Below are positions 1 through 8,331 of a stretch of DNA of 64,000 nt, one piece after another. Both the position numbers and the translations under genes were made by a program. The stretch covers positions 1-64,000 of the forward strand of contig CAIYUY010000026.1 in the NCBI GenBank assembly GCA_903929485.1, in the 5' to 3' direction. The number at the start of each line of letters is the position of its first letter. Within the stretch, counting starts at the first letter, position 1. Below the pieces are notes generated by a model. It did not search any database, was not told the DNA's origin, and saw only the letters and a list, made by a program, of their open reading frames with translations. Source of the DNA: an uncultured Desulfuromonadales bacterium (GTDB lineage: Bacteria > Desulfobacterota > Desulfuromonadia > Geobacterales > CAIOGM01).

Positions 1-1
1 A

Positions 2-133
2 TACGTTCTACGTTCTACGTTCTACGTTCTACGTTCTACGTTCTACGTTCTACGTTCTACGTTCTACGTTCTACGTTCTACGTTCTACGTTCTACGTTCT
101 ACGTTCTACGTTCTACGTTCTACGTTCTACGTT
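2..133. repeat. 7-bp tandem repeat array (TACGTTC)18
   Basis: Eighteen perfect copies of TACGTTC run from position 2 to 127, then a partial copy TACGTT leads into TGAAAGG. The array may extend beyond the window start. It lies just past the 3' end of the four-helix-bundle gene and faces a shorter array of the reverse-complement unit at 536-563. Confidence 0.97.
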
Positions 134-147
134 GAAAGGCCAGTGCA

Positions 148-513
148 TCAGCCTTTTCTGTCGGTACTCCTGAGAAATCGGATAAAGCCGTTCAAAAGGT
201 TTATCAGTTTTGTACAGCGCCCAGATATGCACGTGAAGGTATCGCCATCAAAATAGCCGAGATCCATACCGGCATATGCATGACTCTTGACCTCGGACAC
301 CGATCCTCGCGCAATTACGAGAAACTGCACGAACTCCTTGTTGCTGGCCCGGTCAAACCCCTCAGCAATATTCGCCATTACTGATATCGCAGCCCTTTGT
401 ATCTGATCCCTGAAGCCAAAGTCTCGGCAGTTCTGAAGGGGGAGATAAACATCACGCACGAGCAGTCGTGCTTCCTTCCATGATTCAATGTCCTCAAACC
501 TCTCTATTTTCAA
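148..513 (-). CDS. four-helix-bundle protein (S23 / 23S rRNA IVS-type family)
   Basis: A 121-residue protein that I recognise as the small four-helix-bundle family often annotated S23 ribosomal protein or IVP, found inside 23S rRNA intervening sequences and as orphan copies. Typical signatures are FEDIESWKEARLL near the N-terminus and ANIAEGFDRAS then EFVQFLVIARGS in the middle. Its molecular role is not established; the fold resembles the Avd accessory protein of retroelements. The best start is a TTG at 513, directly before KIERFE, with GAGG/GGAG just upstream. The open frame continues to 681 but that extension runs back through the heptad repeats and into the next gene, so it is not coding. 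Both flanks carry heptad repeat arrays in inverted orientation. Confidence 0.8.
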   Translation of the reverse strand: MKIERFEDIESWKEARLLVRDVYLPLQNCRDFGFRDQIQRAAISVMANIAEGFDRASNKEFVQFLVIARGSVSEVKSHAYAGMDLGYFDGDTFTCISGRCTKLINLLNGFIRFLRSTDRKG

Positions 514-535
514 AGCTCCGCCTCGTCTCTTCAAC

Positions 536-563
536 GTAGAACATAGAACATAGAACGTAGAAC
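536..563. repeat. 7-bp repeat array, inverted partner of 2-133
   Basis: Four units: GTAGAAC, ATAGAAC, ATAGAAC, GTAGAAC, the reverse complement of the TACGTTC array at the window start. The inner edges match exactly as a 13-bp inverted repeat: GTTCTACGTTGAA at 124-136 and TTCAACGTAGAAC at 530-542. The pair encloses the four-helix-bundle gene. Confidence 0.93.
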
Positions 564-568
564 AGCCT

Positions 569-1516
569 CTAACTCCGGAGAGCGTCCAGTATCCCCGCCG
601 CCAAGAGCGGCAGCATGATCTCGTGGTGACCGGTAAGGGCATACCCCCGGCTCTTCCCGGCGGTGGGACGCTGGACCACATTCTGCAATGGGCGATAATG
701 CTGCTGCATATCCATATTCACGGTGGTGAAATGATCCACCTGGTGTCCCAGGTTCTGGGCAATGGAGAGGGCCTTGAGAAAGACCTCGGGGAGAAGCACC
801 GCGCTCCCGATGTTGAAGTAGACTCCGCCGTCCCCCAGGGTGGCCACGATCCCTGCCAGCAGACGAAAGTCTCGAAAGCTCGCCTCGCCGATGGCCGCCC
901 CGTCGGCGGTGGGGTGCTGATGGATGATGTCGGTCCCCACCGCCACATGGACGGTGACCGGTATCCCCCGGTTAACACAGGTAGCAATGAGGCTCTGCTC
1001 CCGATGGGGATTACCGTTGGCGATGATGAACCGCCCCACCGCCTCGCCCAACCCGAGTCCGGCTGCCACCCCTTCACGAATGGCCCGGTTGAGATCGCGC
1101 CCGGTCTCCTCGGCCATGCCGAAATTTCCGGCATGAAGCACCGCCCCCACATCCTCGCTGGTGGCGCCGATGAGGGACAGTTCGTAGTCGTGGACGATGC
1201 CGGCGCCGTTGAGGGCCACCGCCGTGACCATATGGGCGTCAATGAGCGATTTCAGCACCGGCTGAAGGCCGCATTTGATGACGTGAGCTCCCATGGCCAT
1301 CACCACAGGCTTCCCCTTTTCCCGGGCCGCCACCACGGCGGCGATAACCCGCCGCAAGGTTCGCCCCCCCAGCTGATCGGGAAGCGACGCAAGGAGCTGT
1401 GCAACGGTCATTCCAGGACGGGTCGGAGAAGCGAAATCCGGCCCCAGTGACACCTTGTTCTTCCGCGCAGCAAGGGGATAGGTGGTCACCCCGGCAAGAT
1501 CAATCCGTTCAGTCAT
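569..1516 (-). CDS. conserved protein of unrecognised function (weak deoxyhypusine-synthase-like resemblance)
   Basis: A 315-residue soluble protein with no signal peptide or membrane segment. Conserved-looking blocks are MGAHVIKCGL near residue 75, ALNGAGIVHDYELSLIG near 100-117 followed by TSEDV, a GNPHRE block near 168, and GSAVLLPEVFLKALS near 240. The glycine-rich blocks suggest a nucleotide- or cofactor-binding Rossmann-like fold, and the overall feel is that of a deoxyhypusine-synthase-like bacterial family, but I cannot confirm this and assign no reaction. The start ATG at 1516 has GAGG/GAGGATGAGG just upstream. It lies downstream of a heptosyltransferase in the same direction with about 100 bp between them. 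Confidence 0.7.
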   Translation of the reverse strand: MTERIDLAGVTTYPLAARKNKVSLGPDFASPTRPGMTVAQLLASLPDQLGGRTLRRVIAAVVAAREKGKPVVMAMGAHVIKCGLQPVLKSLIDAHMVTAVALNGAGIVHDYELSLIGATSEDVGAVLHAGNFGMAEETGRDLNRAIREGVAAGLGLGEAVGRFIIANGNPHREQSLIATCVNRGIPVTVHVAVGTDIIHQHPTADGAAIGEASFRDFRLLAGIVATLGDGGVYFNIGSAVLLPEVFLKALSIAQNLGHQVDHFTTVNMDMQQHYRPLQNVVQRPTAGKSRGYALTGHHEIMLPLLAAGILDALRS

Positions 1517-1536
1517 AACCTCATCCTCATACTCTT

Positions 1537-1566
1537 AACCTGTTTATCCTGTACATCCTGTTAAAG
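1537..1566. repeat. short interspersed repeat of CCTGT-type units
   Basis: The stretch between the unnamed gene and the heptosyltransferase reads AACCTGTTTATCCTGT followed by ACATCCTGTTAA: three CCTGT units about 9 bp apart. Sequences like this are common as interspersed intergenic repeats in environmental bacterial genomes. No function is implied. Confidence 0.4.
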
Positions 1567-1616
1567 GCCTTTCTCCGTATCCTCTATGACCCCGTGGTGA
1601 AATGATTCACGCTGTT

Positions 1617-2624
1617 CTAGGGTCCATCGCGCTTCTCAAAAAAACCCGTGACAGCTTCATATACCTCATCAACGGCAATTTTTTCCATGCACTCCAGATA
1701 GCGGGGATTGGCGCAGTTCCGGCTGCGACAGGGAACGCACGCCACCGTAGCCGACTGAATCACCCGATCACCCTCCCCCACCGGTCCCGTTCGGACCGGA
1801 TCCGCCGCACCAAATAACGCCACGACCCTGGTTCCCACCGCCGAGGCAAGATGCATGGGTCCGGTATCGCCGCTCACAAGAAGGTCACACCTTTTCAAGA
1901 TCGAACCAAGTTCGGAAAGAGTCGTCTTACCGGTGAGAAGGAGCAAGCGGGAACGGCTGAAAGCTGCTATTTTTTCGGCGAGAGGAAGATCCTCCTTCCC
2001 TCCGATGACCATGACGTTGATCCCCGACTCTTCGGCAAGCCTGTCCGCCAGCTGAGCGAATTGTCGAGGATCCCAACGATTTACCGGATGACTCGCTCCG
2101 GGATTAAGGGCGACAACCTTCTTATGAGTCAGGTCATTCTCCCGGAATAATCTCTCAGCCGATAGTTCCGCCTGGGGGGAGGTAAAAAATTCCAGACCGA
2201 GATCGTCGCTTGAGATTCCCAAGGGGGCCAGTGTCTTCAGATGATCAGCCACGGCATGAATAACCGTTTTTCGACTCTTATGATAAATCAGCACCCTACA
2301 AGGAAACGCTGCCGACACGAGTATCCAGTTTTTGACGTTACTCCGCTGAAAATTGAGAACCAGGTCATAGCCCCCACCCCGGATCCTTCGCCAGAGGCGA
2401 CTAAGTCCGGCAACTGAGCGATGTTCTCCCTTCCGGTCAAAGAGTATCGTCTCCGCCACATGGGGATGATGACGAAAGAGTTCCGCCGTGACCCTGGAGC
2501 CAACGAGCATGGTGATCCGGGCATGGGGATACTGCCGCGTTAATTCCCGAATAACCGGTTCCATCTGCAGCAGGTCGCCGATGGCCCCCGGTTTTATGAT
2601 AAGGATTGAATGGTAGATCGGCAT
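1617..2624 (-). CDS. glycosyltransferase family 9 (ADP-heptose:LPS heptosyltransferase type)
   Basis: About 335 residues with the GT9 hallmarks. The N-terminal sugar-nucleotide fold starts ILIIKPGAIGDLLQMEPVIR. Near the C-terminus is the donor-binding block SGDTGPMHLASAVGTRVVALFG, followed by a Cys cluster (CVPC, then C five residues on) typical of LPS heptosyltransferases. It is expected to add heptose or a related sugar to the LPS core on the cytoplasmic face of the inner membrane. I chose the ATG at 2624 because AAGGA sits six bases upstream; an upstream in-frame start at 2651 lacks a comparable site. A second GT9 lies at 14398-15489, so this locus has two. Confidence 0.88.
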   Translation of the reverse strand: MPIYHSILIIKPGAIGDLLQMEPVIRELTRQYPHARITMLVGSRVTAELFRHHPHVAETILFDRKGEHRSVAGLSRLWRRIRGGGYDLVLNFQRSNVKNWILVSAAFPCRVLIYHKSRKTVIHAVADHLKTLAPLGISSDDLGLEFFTSPQAELSAERLFRENDLTHKKVVALNPGASHPVNRWDPRQFAQLADRLAEESGINVMVIGGKEDLPLAEKIAAFSRSRLLLLTGKTTLSELGSILKRCDLLVSGDTGPMHLASAVGTRVVALFGAADPVRTGPVGEGDRVIQSATVACVPCRSRNCANPRYLECMEKIAVDEVYEAVTGFFEKRDGP

Positions 2625-2690
2625 GGCGATTCCTTTATCCGTTGGCGCCACTTTGCAGAGAATAACATACTTATGATCTTGAACTGAAAT

Positions 2691-3782
2691 TCAAAAGCGG
2701 TACGAACTGAAAACTATTTCCGACGCCTTCCAACTCCAGTGAGAATCATCCGGGTAGAAGATATCTTTTTCACCTCGATCAACCGCCGGCTTGAGAATCT
2801 CCTTGGTATCGATAAAATGGTACCGTTTCGGCAACTTCCGGAGTTTCTCGAAAAACGTGCTCCGAGGAAAACTATTATGGGCGATGTAATCGCTGTAGAG
2901 ATCATATTTGTCCACACAGGGCATGAAATGAAGGGTTATTCCCTTCCGAGCAAGTATATCGGAGATAATATTGAGGTTATCGTTGAGTATTTTCATTTTT
3001 TCGTCCGTTGAATACGAAATAGCCTTCAAATCGTTACGATAAAAAAGAAGGATATCCGAATTTTCAACGGAAAACAGTTCTCTCGTAAGCTTCGCCTGAT
3101 ACGTATTGCTCCAGATCGCGCAGGGAGAAAAATTATAGAGTAAACGGTATTTCAAATAGTTAACATTTCCTAAGTTGACGAACCCGATCTTGGGCTGAAA
3201 ATAGTCATACGAGCTGCGGCGATAGGTCAGGAGCTCCGCCATAGGGATGTTTTTAGAGAAGTCCATGGGAGCGCCGAAACGCTCCACGGCTAATTTCTCC
3301 GATGACGAGAAGAGGAGGTGGCGCGGTTTAACCCTGTCCAGATATCCGTTATTGCAGAGTACTACCAGTGCCTCCAGGAGTCCCAGCGACGCGAAGGGCC
3401 TCACATTGAGAACCGTGGCCCTGTTGACGGTGGCGATGTAGTCCTGATAGTAACGGTTTTTCCCCCCACCCCCCAGGTTGGAAAAAGAATCGCCCAAAGT
3501 CAGCACGTCAACCGGCCGGTCATGGCGAAAATTTTCCTGTTCCAGGTGACGCAGCGGGAGGTCATCATGGTTGTGCCGGTACATTTTTGAGCCGGGGATG
3601 TACCCCAGGCGCGAGAGATCGCCGCCATCGGAGTTGCCGGCGAGAAACGCTTCAGTCACGTTCTTCCAGATCAGGTAATTGCCCGTGACAAAAAAAATCA
3701 TCACCGTCAGGAACGGGAGCAGCCATGGGCCATAAGCCCCTTTGAGCAGTTTCACCGGGCTATCCCCCTGCGTTGCCGACAT
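2691..3782 (-). CDS. AlgX/AlgJ-like SGNH-fold protein, partner of the MBOAT acyltransferase
   Basis: About 363 residues. One membrane anchor lies near residues 20-38, after a short cytoplasmic N-terminus; the rest should be periplasmic. The catalytic signatures of the AlgX/AlgJ (DHHW) branch of SGNH enzymes are present: TLGDSFSN around residue 95-102 (the GDS serine) and DDSHWS around 345-350 (the Asp-x-His pair). Such proteins receive or transfer acyl groups on polysaccharides beside an MBOAT transporter. The gene follows the MBOAT gene with a short gap. The ATG at 3782 is the first good start; a GTG at 3818 in the same frame is an alternative. Substrate glycan and acyl group are unknown. 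Confidence 0.8.
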   Translation of the reverse strand: MSATQGDSPVKLLKGAYGPWLLPFLTVMIFFVTGNYLIWKNVTEAFLAGNSDGGDLSRLGYIPGSKMYRHNHDDLPLRHLEQENFRHDRPVDVLTLGDSFSNLGGGGKNRYYQDYIATVNRATVLNVRPFASLGLLEALVVLCNNGYLDRVKPRHLLFSSSEKLAVERFGAPMDFSKNIPMAELLTYRRSSYDYFQPKIGFVNLGNVNYLKYRLLYNFSPCAIWSNTYQAKLTRELFSVENSDILLFYRNDLKAISYSTDEKMKILNDNLNIISDILARKGITLHFMPCVDKYDLYSDYIAHNSFPRSTFFEKLRKLPKRYHFIDTKEILKPAVDRGEKDIFYPDDSHWSWKASEIVFSSYRF

Positions 3783-3860
3783 GGCGCCGGAGTTCCGCCG
3801 GCGTTGCCCACGCAGCACGTGGTTTGAAATGTGACGAAGTCCATGGTGGTAGTGACGGTC

Positions 3861-5339
3861 CTAGAAGCGGAAGTAAAGGAATTCGCTGACACGGCTCATC
3901 CCCATGATTGACCAGCAGGCGGTAATGATCAACAGCAAAAAAGTTTTCCAGTTTGGCTTGGCGGCTGCGACGATTTCATTGCTATTGCGGCAGAAGAAGA
4001 CGATGACCAAACCGATGATGACCATGATGTAGGTCCAGTCGTTCCCACCGATGCCGTCAAGCCAGTCTCCGAAAGTGACCCCCACGATCCCGAGCTTGGC
4101 AATGACGGTATTCTTCGCCAGAGAGTGATGCAACATGACCCCATTCCCCCCGCTCAACCCCTTGAGCAGCCGAAAAGCAGCCGGGAGAGTTTTTGCCCTG
4201 AACAACAGAAAGGAGATATTGACGAAGGTGAAAGTGATGAAACCGGCCAGAAGGCGAGGCATCTTGATCTTCCGCTTCCGCCAGGCATGATTAATCATGA
4301 GGGCAAGACCATGCATGATCCCCCAGAGAATGAACGTCCACCCGGCCCCGTGCCAGAAACCCGAAATCAACATGGCCGTAACTATCGCAAACATCGATTT
4401 CCGGAAGGTGACCGTGTCAAAGGCGCGCACAATGGGAGCATAGAGATAACTGTTGATGAACTGCGCAAGGGTCATATGCCATCTTTTCCAGAAATCGATG
4501 ACACTGGTCGCCTTATAGGGACTGTTGAAATTCAGGGGAAGGGAGATATTGAACATCCAACCGATCCCAACGGCCATGTCACTGTAGCCGCTGAAGTCGA
4601 AATAAAGTTGCAACGTGTAGGAGAGAGTCGTCAGCAGCGCCTCAAAAAAATGCAAAGGCGCCGTGCCGTCAAAGCCGGCAACCGCCCACTGGGAAAATTC
4701 ATCCGCCAAGATCACTTTTTTAAAGAGTCCGAGAAAAAAAAGGGCAAGCCCGAGATAGAGATTCCGGGAATTGAGCACCTTGTTTCTCACCCGCTGGAAC
4801 TGAGGCATCATCTCCTTGTGGTGCAGGATGGGCCCCGCAAGGAGGTGCGGGAAAAAAGTCACGAACAGCGCATAGTTGAGAAGGTTCCTCTCTTCAACCA
4901 AACCTTCATAGGAATCCACAAGGAAGGCGATCTGGGTAATGGTAAAAAAGCTGATCCCCAACGGCAGCACAATATTCAAGAGCTGAAATTTTGTATGGAA
5001 CAACCCATTGACGTTATGAATAAAGAAATCCATATACTTAAAGTAGCCGAGAAACAACATGTTGGCCATTAACCCGACCACCATGATCCCCTTCCTGGAG
5101 ACAAACTGTTTTCTCCGGGCATCATAATCCATAAGGAGGCCGCCCATCGTATAGTTAAAGAGAATCGACGACAGGATCAGCGGCAAATAGGCAATGTTCC
5201 ACCAACTGTAAAAAAAGAGCGAGGCGAAGAGGAGCCAGGCGCCGGAAGCCAGGGTCAGGCGCATCCGGTTTAACAGGAAATAGACCGTCAGAGAGATCGG
5301 CAGAAAAACGAAGAGAAATTCGTATGAATTAAATAGCAT
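3861..5339 (-). CDS. MBOAT family membrane-bound O-acyltransferase (AlgI/DltB-like)
   Basis: 492 residues and strongly hydrophobic, with about ten or more membrane spans. It opens MLFNSYEFLFVFLPISL, a standard AlgI-type start. Conserved MBOAT blocks are YFDFSGYSDMAVG near 246-258, DFWKRWHMTL near 282-291 and SGFWHGAGWTFILWG near 326-340, giving the conserved histidines at 288 and 330. The family moves an acyl group from a cytoplasmic donor across the membrane onto an extracytoplasmic polymer. Just upstream in the same transcript are an acyl carrier protein and an AMP-forming ligase, so the donor here is likely acyl-ACP rather than free acyl-CoA (inference). Confidence 0.93.
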   Translation of the reverse strand: MLFNSYEFLFVFLPISLTVYFLLNRMRLTLASGAWLLFASLFFYSWWNIAYLPLILSSILFNYTMGGLLMDYDARRKQFVSRKGIMVVGLMANMLFLGYFKYMDFFIHNVNGLFHTKFQLLNIVLPLGISFFTITQIAFLVDSYEGLVEERNLLNYALFVTFFPHLLAGPILHHKEMMPQFQRVRNKVLNSRNLYLGLALFFLGLFKKVILADEFSQWAVAGFDGTAPLHFFEALLTTLSYTLQLYFDFSGYSDMAVGIGWMFNISLPLNFNSPYKATSVIDFWKRWHMTLAQFINSYLYAPIVRAFDTVTFRKSMFAIVTAMLISGFWHGAGWTFILWGIMHGLALMINHAWRKRKIKMPRLLAGFITFTFVNISFLLFRAKTLPAAFRLLKGLSGGNGVMLHHSLAKNTVIAKLGIVGVTFGDWLDGIGGNDWTYIMVIIGLVIVFFCRNSNEIVAAAKPNWKTFLLLIITACWSIMGMSRVSEFLYFRF

Positions 5340-5375
5340 GATTTGACGGCGACTCTCTTTTCGTAGTAATTCGGG

Positions 5376-5612
5376 TTATTTGGCGATCTTGGCGTTGATC
5401 AGATCCAGCATGGCGCCCACATTTTGGAGTAGCCGCAGTTCACCCAGGGGAAACCTGATCTTGAACTGTTTTTCAATGGCCATCACGAGATTCATATGCG
5501 TCAGGGAATCCCACTCCTCGATGTCGTTAGCCGTGGTGGCGCGGGTAATGGTCAGGGAATCGTCATCGAATACCATCCTGAATAGTTCGTTCAAGGCTTC
5601 CATGGCAATCAT
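5376..5612 (-). CDS. acyl carrier protein
   Basis: 78 residues, standard length for a discrete carrier protein. The phosphopantetheine site is the DSL motif in EEWDSLTHMNL, Ser36. The protein is acidic and helical overall. Its ATG overlaps the stop codon of the AMP-ligase gene in a TAATG arrangement, with GGAGG seven bases upstream, so the two are translationally coupled. It is followed directly by the MBOAT gene. This placement points to a dedicated carrier for one acyl group rather than the housekeeping fatty-acid ACP, which would sit in a fab cluster. Confidence 0.93.
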   Translation of the reverse strand: MIAMEALNELFRMVFDDDSLTITRATTANDIEEWDSLTHMNLVMAIEKQFKIRFPLGELRLLQNVGAMLDLINAKIAK

Positions 5613-7243
5613 TACTGTTCCTCCAGGGTTGAAATATCACCGATATCGGCGCCGAGATAGGTCGCCTTGAGGACCCGCCGCATGATCTTGCCGCTCTTGT
5701 TCTTGGGTATCCGCTCCAGCACCCTGATCTCCTGGGGAGTGGCGATGGAGGAGACCTTGTTGGAGATATGGAGACGGATCTTCAGTTCCAGAGCCGTCGT
5801 ATACTCCACCCCCTGATGGAGGGAGATGAAAGCCACCACCTTCTCGTAGAGAAGTTCATCCGGCGCGCCGATGACCCCTGATTCGGCGATCTCGGGGATC
5901 TCCAGGAGGGCGCTCTCCACTTCGAAGGGGCTGATAAGGTGCCCGGCGGTATTAATGACGTCATCGCTACGCCCCATGAACCAGTAGTGACCATCCGAGT
6001 CACGTCGGGCGGTGTCGCCGGTATAATACCACCCATCCCGGAACTTGCTTTCATAGGCGCTCTCGTTGTTCAGATAGGTGGCGAACATGGAAGGCCACCC
6101 CACCTTGACGCAGAGATTCCCCTGCTCCCCGTCGGGGATAGCCCCGCCGTCATCACCCAGGATCGCCGGCTGGATACCGGGGATGGGGGTTCCCATGGAA
6201 CCGGGTCGAAGCTCAACCCCCGGTCGGTTGCAGATCATGATCGCCCCGGTCTCCGTCTGAAACCAGGTGTCGTAGATATCATGGTTGAGCAGCCGCCGGG
6301 ACCAATGGATCACCTCGGGATTAAGCGGCTCTCCAACGCTGTAGATGTGACGCAACCGGGAAAGATCGAAGCCGCCATAAAGTTCGTCCGACTCCCGCAT
6401 GAGCATCCGAAGGGCCGTGGGCGCCGAATACCAGATCGTAATCCCTTCCCGCTCCAGCAAGGCAAACCATGCGGCGGCGTCGTAGTTGCCGGCGTAGTGA
6501 ATCTGCGTGACCCCCAGGCTCCAGGGACCGATGATCCCGTAGGAAGTTCCGGTGACCCATCCCTGATCGGCGGTGCACCAGAACAGGTCGTCATCCTTCA
6601 GATCCAGGACATGGGCCGCCGTATAACTCTGGGAGAGGACCGCCCGGTGATGGTGGAGCACCCCCTTGGGTTTGCCGGTGGAACCGGAGGTATAGTGAAG
6701 CACCGACGGAGTTTCCGGTCCGGTGTGGGCCACCTGAAAGAAGTCGGACGCCTCATCCATGAGCCTCTGATAACTCAGGACACCATTTCCCAAATGTTCA
6801 TCGCTGTCCACCAGGATGATGTACTCCAAATTGGGGAGGCGATCCCTGATCCGGAGGAGCTTTTTCAGAAAATGCTTTTTGGTGAGTATCCCCCTGGCCC
6901 GGGAGTCCCCCAATCGGTCCAGGAGCGCCTCCTCCCCGAAATTGGCAAAGAGAGTCCCGCAGACGACCCGGGCCTTGAGGGCGCCGAGAAAAGCGAAGAA
7001 CTGCTCCGTGGCCTTGGGGAGAAAGGTGAAAAAAATCTCCTCCGGCTGGAACCCCAGCCCCCCGAGGACGTTGGCGAACCGGTTTGATTGTCGGTCAAGT
7101 TCGCTGAAGGTAAAATCGGTTCGCTCCAGCGCCGCCGATATCCAGCGGAGAGCGACCTTGTCGCCCCGCCCGGCCTCGCACTGGGCAGTGGTGCAGATAT
7201 GGCCGATGTTGAACTGGTCGCCTGATTTTTCAAGAGTCACCAT
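5612..7243 (-). CDS. AMP-forming acyl-CoA synthetase / acyl-ACP ligase
   Basis: 543 residues of the ANL (acyl-CoA synthetase) superfamily. The P-loop-like motif YTSGSTGKPKG is at about 184-194, the adenylate motif WYYTGDTARRD is in the C-terminal third, and the catalytic lysine motif KNKSGKIMRR gives Lys519. Overall it resembles acetyl-CoA synthetases more than long-chain fatty-acid ligases, so a short acyl group is likely but not proven. It overlaps the upstream glycosyltransferase by 14 bp, with GGAGG before its ATG, and the ACP gene starts on its stop codon. That makes it the probable activating enzyme that loads the carrier. Confidence 0.88.
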   Translation of the reverse strand: MVTLEKSGDQFNIGHICTTAQCEAGRGDKVALRWISAALERTDFTFSELDRQSNRFANVLGGLGFQPEEIFFTFLPKATEQFFAFLGALKARVVCGTLFANFGEEALLDRLGDSRARGILTKKHFLKKLLRIRDRLPNLEYIILVDSDEHLGNGVLSYQRLMDEASDFFQVAHTGPETPSVLHYTSGSTGKPKGVLHHHRAVLSQSYTAAHVLDLKDDDLFWCTADQGWVTGTSYGIIGPWSLGVTQIHYAGNYDAAAWFALLEREGITIWYSAPTALRMLMRESDELYGGFDLSRLRHIYSVGEPLNPEVIHWSRRLLNHDIYDTWFQTETGAIMICNRPGVELRPGSMGTPIPGIQPAILGDDGGAIPDGEQGNLCVKVGWPSMFATYLNNESAYESKFRDGWYYTGDTARRDSDGHYWFMGRSDDVINTAGHLISPFEVESALLEIPEIAESGVIGAPDELLYEKVVAFISLHQGVEYTTALELKIRLHISNKVSSIATPQEIRVLERIPKNKSGKIMRRVLKATYLGADIGDISTLEEQ

Positions 7244-8330
7244 GCATCCTCCGAAATAAAGTCACATAATCGCTACCCATCCGCTCCAGGGAAAACCGTC
7301 TTTCAACAAGATTGCGCCCCTCGCGCCCCATATCCATCCGTTTCTGATCATTTTCAAGTAATCCGATAATGGCCGCGGCAAACTCTTCCGGACCGCCTGT
7401 TACCACGACGGCGGTGGAGGTTCCGCCGAATATATCAAGCTGACCTCCCTCATCGTAACAAACCACCGGTGTCCCGGCGGAGAGACTCTCCAAATGAACC
7501 AGCCCGAACCCCTCGTTACGAAAAGTGCTCACCGAAAGATCTAAATCAAAATAGATGTCGGAAAGCTTTTCGTGGGGCACTTTTCCCGTGAAGATCACAT
7601 CATCGGCGATATTAAGAAAATAAATTTTTTCCCGTATCGGCCCGGTCAACCCTGAATCGGAATCGTCTCCCACAAGAGCCAGCTTCAACGCGGGAAACTT
7701 CCTTTTCACCAAGGGAATGACCTCCAGCAGTTCCAGTTGATTCTTGAAGAAAGCACCGACCATGCCGATGAGCGGAAACCCCTCTCCTTGAAAAAAACGT
7801 CGTTTTCTCCGAGGAGAAAACTTTTCCGGTGCGAGTTCGTCGGTGGAATCAATTCCGTTATGAAGAATGCTCATTCGTTGGGCAGCCAGATGATTGCCGG
7901 CGCGTAACGCTTTTTGCACATATGATGAAACACAAACCACGGCATCCGCAAAACAAAGAAAAGGCAACCGGCGAGAAGTCGCGGTGTGGAAACAAACGAC
8001 CAGTTTTCCCAGCTTCTTGAATGGTGAGGCAAGTTTCCAGGCCAGGACCAGCGCCGGCAAATCATGCTCCCGGGCGACAAGCAGTATATCAAAACTTTCA
8101 CGTCTGATAACCATCGCCATGGAAACAAGCATACGGAGTATGCCGGTCATACTTCTTTCAAAAGAATACACGGGGTACCCCAGCGACCTGAAGACCTCCT
8201 CGGAAGGCGAACCGCTGCGGCACAGAAAAGAGGGGCGACATCCCATCTTTGCGATCCGAGCTGACAGCTCTTTCAGGTGTTCCTGACCACCACCCCACCC
8301 CTTGTCATTATTTACAAGCAGAACTTTCAT
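7230..8330 (-). CDS. glycosyltransferase family 4
   Basis: 366 residues, GT-B fold. The N-terminus has the short glycine loop GWGGGQEHLKE used for acceptor or donor binding. The C-terminal half carries the GT4 retaining-enzyme motif FRNEGFGLVHLESLSAGTPV, with the two glutamates spaced as in the EX7E signature. Expected to act in the cytoplasm, adding a sugar to the LPS core or O-chain. Its start follows the stop of the GT2 gene by one base and its end overlaps the ligase start, so it belongs to the same transcript as the acyl-transfer genes. Confidence 0.88.
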   Translation of the reverse strand: MKVLLVNNDKGWGGGQEHLKELSARIAKMGCRPSFLCRSGSPSEEVFRSLGYPVYSFERSMTGILRMLVSMAMVIRRESFDILLVAREHDLPALVLAWKLASPFKKLGKLVVCFHTATSRRLPFLCFADAVVCVSSYVQKALRAGNHLAAQRMSILHNGIDSTDELAPEKFSPRRKRRFFQGEGFPLIGMVGAFFKNQLELLEVIPLVKRKFPALKLALVGDDSDSGLTGPIREKIYFLNIADDVIFTGKVPHEKLSDIYFDLDLSVSTFRNEGFGLVHLESLSAGTPVVCYDEGGQLDIFGGTSTAVVVTGGPEEFAAAIIGLLENDQKRMDMGREGRNLVERRFSLERMGSDYVTLFRRMHGDS

Positions 8331-8331
8331 G

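Noticed and set aside
1-568. Insertion sequence with transposase
   Set aside because: The enclosed gene is a 121-residue four-helix bundle, not a transposase; the flanks are heptads without target-site duplication that I can see.
4125-5072. Plus-strand frame opposite the MBOAT gene
   Set aside because: Hydrophilic antisense reading of a polytopic membrane protein; no domain seen.
5939-7087. Long plus-strand frame opposite the AMP ligase
   Set aside because: Antisense of a gene with intact adenylation motifs and no motif of its own.
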